This document shows positions 62,803 to 64,000 of a stretch of DNA of 64,000 nt, in pieces. The notes under the pieces are model-generated. The model saw only the letters and a list, made by a program, of their open reading frames with translations. It ran no database searches and was not told where the DNA came from. Origin of the DNA: Streptomyces sp. DH5 (GTDB taxonomy: Bacteria > Actinomycetota > Actinomycetes > Streptomycetales > Streptomycetaceae); assembly GCF_020873915.1 (NCBI RefSeq), contig NZ_JAHWGP010000004.1, positions 62,001 through 126,000 of the forward strand. Direction: 5' to 3'. Each line of letters opens with the position of its first letter. Position 1 is the first letter of the stretch. A program made the translations under genes and the position numbers.

Positions 62803-64000
62803 TCAGCTGCGGCGCAGCGCGAACCACAGCTCCATCCGCACGTCCGGATCGTCCAGGTCGGCCTCCAGCAGCACCGCGCAGCGCGCGATGCGCTGCCGCA
62901 CGGTGTTGCGGTGCACGGACAGCGCCACCGCCGTACGGTCCCAGCTGCCGTGCAGGGACAGCCAGGTGCGCAGGGTGTCGGTGAGGGCCGGGGCGGCCGC
63001 TACGGGCGCGAGCAGCGCCCGCGCGTGGGCGTCCGCGTCATCCGGCGGGACGAGGTCGGTGAGGGCGGGACGGTCGCCGTGCCGGACCAGCGGGGCGCGG
63101 GTGGCGCGGGCCCGGGCGAGGGCGCGGGCGGCCTGGGTGCCGGCGGCGGGCCAGTCGGGCGGGGCGACGGCCGCGCTGACGCCGAGGGTCCAGCCGGGGA
63201 CCGCGTCCACGGGGTGATCGGCCGGCACCAGGACGCGTACGGTCTCGCCGGACGGGTCCACCAGCGTGGAGCCGAGTGCCGCGCCCAGGGCGGCGGCGGC
63301 GAGGGCGTCCGGGGCCGGTCGTCCGTCGGGCCGGGCCTGCACCACGCGCCACCGGTCCGCGCCGAGCAGGGGCGCCACGTCCTCGGGCGTCGCGCCCAGC
63401 AGCAGGCGTACGAGGGCGGAGGAGCGGGGTGCGTCGGTGGCGGTGTGCTGCGTGCCGGTGAGGAGGGAGAGGAGGACGGCGGCGACGGAGGCGATGGTGT
63501 GGTCGCCGGGGGACCGGTGGGGCGAGGCCACGCCCAGGACGCAGCCGGGTCCGGGGCCGAGGGCGTAGGCGGCGAGGTGGGTGCCGGTGACCGTGTCGCT
63601 GGCGGAGGCGGGGGCGGTGCGACCGCCCGTGGCCGGGGCGGGACCGGGCGTCGGGGTGGGGCGCAGGACCTTGGCCAGGCGGGTCAGGGACTCCCTGGCC
63701 CCGGCGGACGGGGGCGGGCCCGACGCGGCGAGTTCACTGGCGTCCGGGCCGAAGAGGACGGCCCAGCCGCCGGTCCGCTGGGCCAGTTGGTCGAGCACCG
63801 GGCGGACCGGCTCGGGGCGGGCCGCCGCCGTGGCGAGGCTCTGCTGGGCCTCGGTGACCCGGCGCAGCTCCGCCGTGCGGGCCTGCGCCATCAGCTGCCA
63901 GACCGCCCGCGCCACTCCCGAGAACGTGGTCCTCGGCGGCACCTCCAGCAGCGGCAGCCCGTGCATGTCGCAGGCCTCGGCCAGCGCCGCCGGCACCTTC
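62803..64000 (-). CDS. PucR-family regulator, N terminus outside window
   Basis: At least 399 residues, running off the right edge. The C-terminal PucR helix-turn-helix (HTH_30) is clear: LRTWLSLHGSWDRTAVALSV followed by HRNTVRQRIARCAVLLEADL. Upstream is a GGDEF-like middle region (ALGSTLVDPSGETVRVLVPA). The visible N-terminal segment (EVPPRTTFSGVARAVWQLMA) is the end of the PucR ligand domain. Such regulators activate purine or nitrogen-compound catabolism in related bacteria; the target here is not visible. Confidence 0.85.
   Translation of the reverse strand, partial: KVPAALAEACDMHGLPLLEVPPRTTFSGVARAVWQLMAQARTAELRRVTEAQQSLATAAARPEPVRPVLDQLAQRTGGWAVLFGPDASELAASGPPPSAGARESLTRLAKVLRPTPTPGPAPATGGRTAPASASDTVTGTHLAAYALGPGPGCVLGVASPHRSPGDHTIASVAAVLLSLLTGTQHTATDAPRSSALVRLLLGATPEDVAPLLGADRWRVVQARPDGRPAPDALAAAALGAALGSTLVDPSGETVRVLVPADHPVDAVPGWTLGVSAAVAPPDWPAAGTQAARALARARATRAPLVRHGDRPALTDLVPPDDADAHARALLAPVAAAPALTDTLRTWLSLHGSWDRTAVALSVHRNTVRQRIARCAVLLEADLDDPDVRMELWFALRRS

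Overview
The window is chromosomal DNA of a Streptomyces. Evidence: very high G+C with strong third-position G/C bias, frequent GTG/TTG starts, a TTA (bldA-type) codon in adpA, the desferrioxamine operon desABCD with desEF, the cebR-cebEFG-bglC cellobiose locus, orn next to adpA, cdgA, and DasR-, CebR-, BldD- and iron-box-like operators. From memory (not checked by search), gene content and order resemble the S. coelicolor core-chromosome block running from about SCO2833 down to about SCO2769. Most of the window is ordinary core genome; the unusual material is in decayed genes, local duplications and one nuclease/helicase operon.

Layout. 1-2.8 kb: the end of a repeat-rich protein gene, an SPFH membrane protein, a chitin/cellulose-type LPMO behind DasR-like sites, and tRNA-Lys. 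2.9-12 kb: an IclR regulator and an EhuABCD-type ABC importer, followed by a catabolic cluster (DUF3830, amidase, hydroxyacid dehydrogenase, two maleate-isomerase/Asp-racemase-like genes, LLM flavoenzyme). The amidase and one isomerase are broken. 12-18.4 kb: the c-di-GMP enzyme gene cdgA, a secreted metalloprotease, a second identical tRNA-Lys, small conserved proteins, a RelE/HigB-like toxin with XRE antitoxin, and a DUF2238 membrane-protein gene interrupted by a stop codon. 18.5-24.3 kb: an overlapping minus-strand operon encoding a PAP2 phosphatase, a Cas4/RecB-like nuclease with a probable Fe-S cluster, a 533-residue protein of unknown function and an SF1 (Dna2/UPF1-like) helicase; then a histidine phosphatase. 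24.5-30.5 kb: an NsdA-like regulator divergent from a small TTA-codon gene, a spermidine-synthase-like protein, a secreted protein and a two-component system. 30.7-37 kb: the ceb locus. 37-41.3 kb: tRNA-His, orn, adpA and a universal stress protein. 41.5-45.1 kb: glmS, a small protein, a DUF4429/SHOCT protein and a VOC protein. 45.2-52.4 kb: desferrioxamine biosynthesis and uptake. 52.5-61.5 kb: a leucine/isovalerate (liu-type) catabolic operon with its TetR regulator, a second acyl-CoA dehydrogenase and an acyl-CoA thioesterase. 61.6-64 kb: a small helical protein, a conserved protein and a PucR regulator cut by the window edge.

How it works together. Several loci sit under regulators whose operators can be seen: DasR (LPMO), CebR (cellobiose uptake and hydrolysis), an iron repressor (des genes), a TetR protein (acyl-CoA catabolism), and BldD/AdpA/bldA developmental control (cdgA, adpA, the TTA gene). 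The most unusual features are the three-gene nuclease/unknown/helicase operon, a 123-bp duplication of the adpA 3' end placed among 35-bp tandem repeats between adpA and orn, and the decay of the amidase/isomerase catabolic cluster. All functional calls rest on reading motifs by eye; no database search was run.
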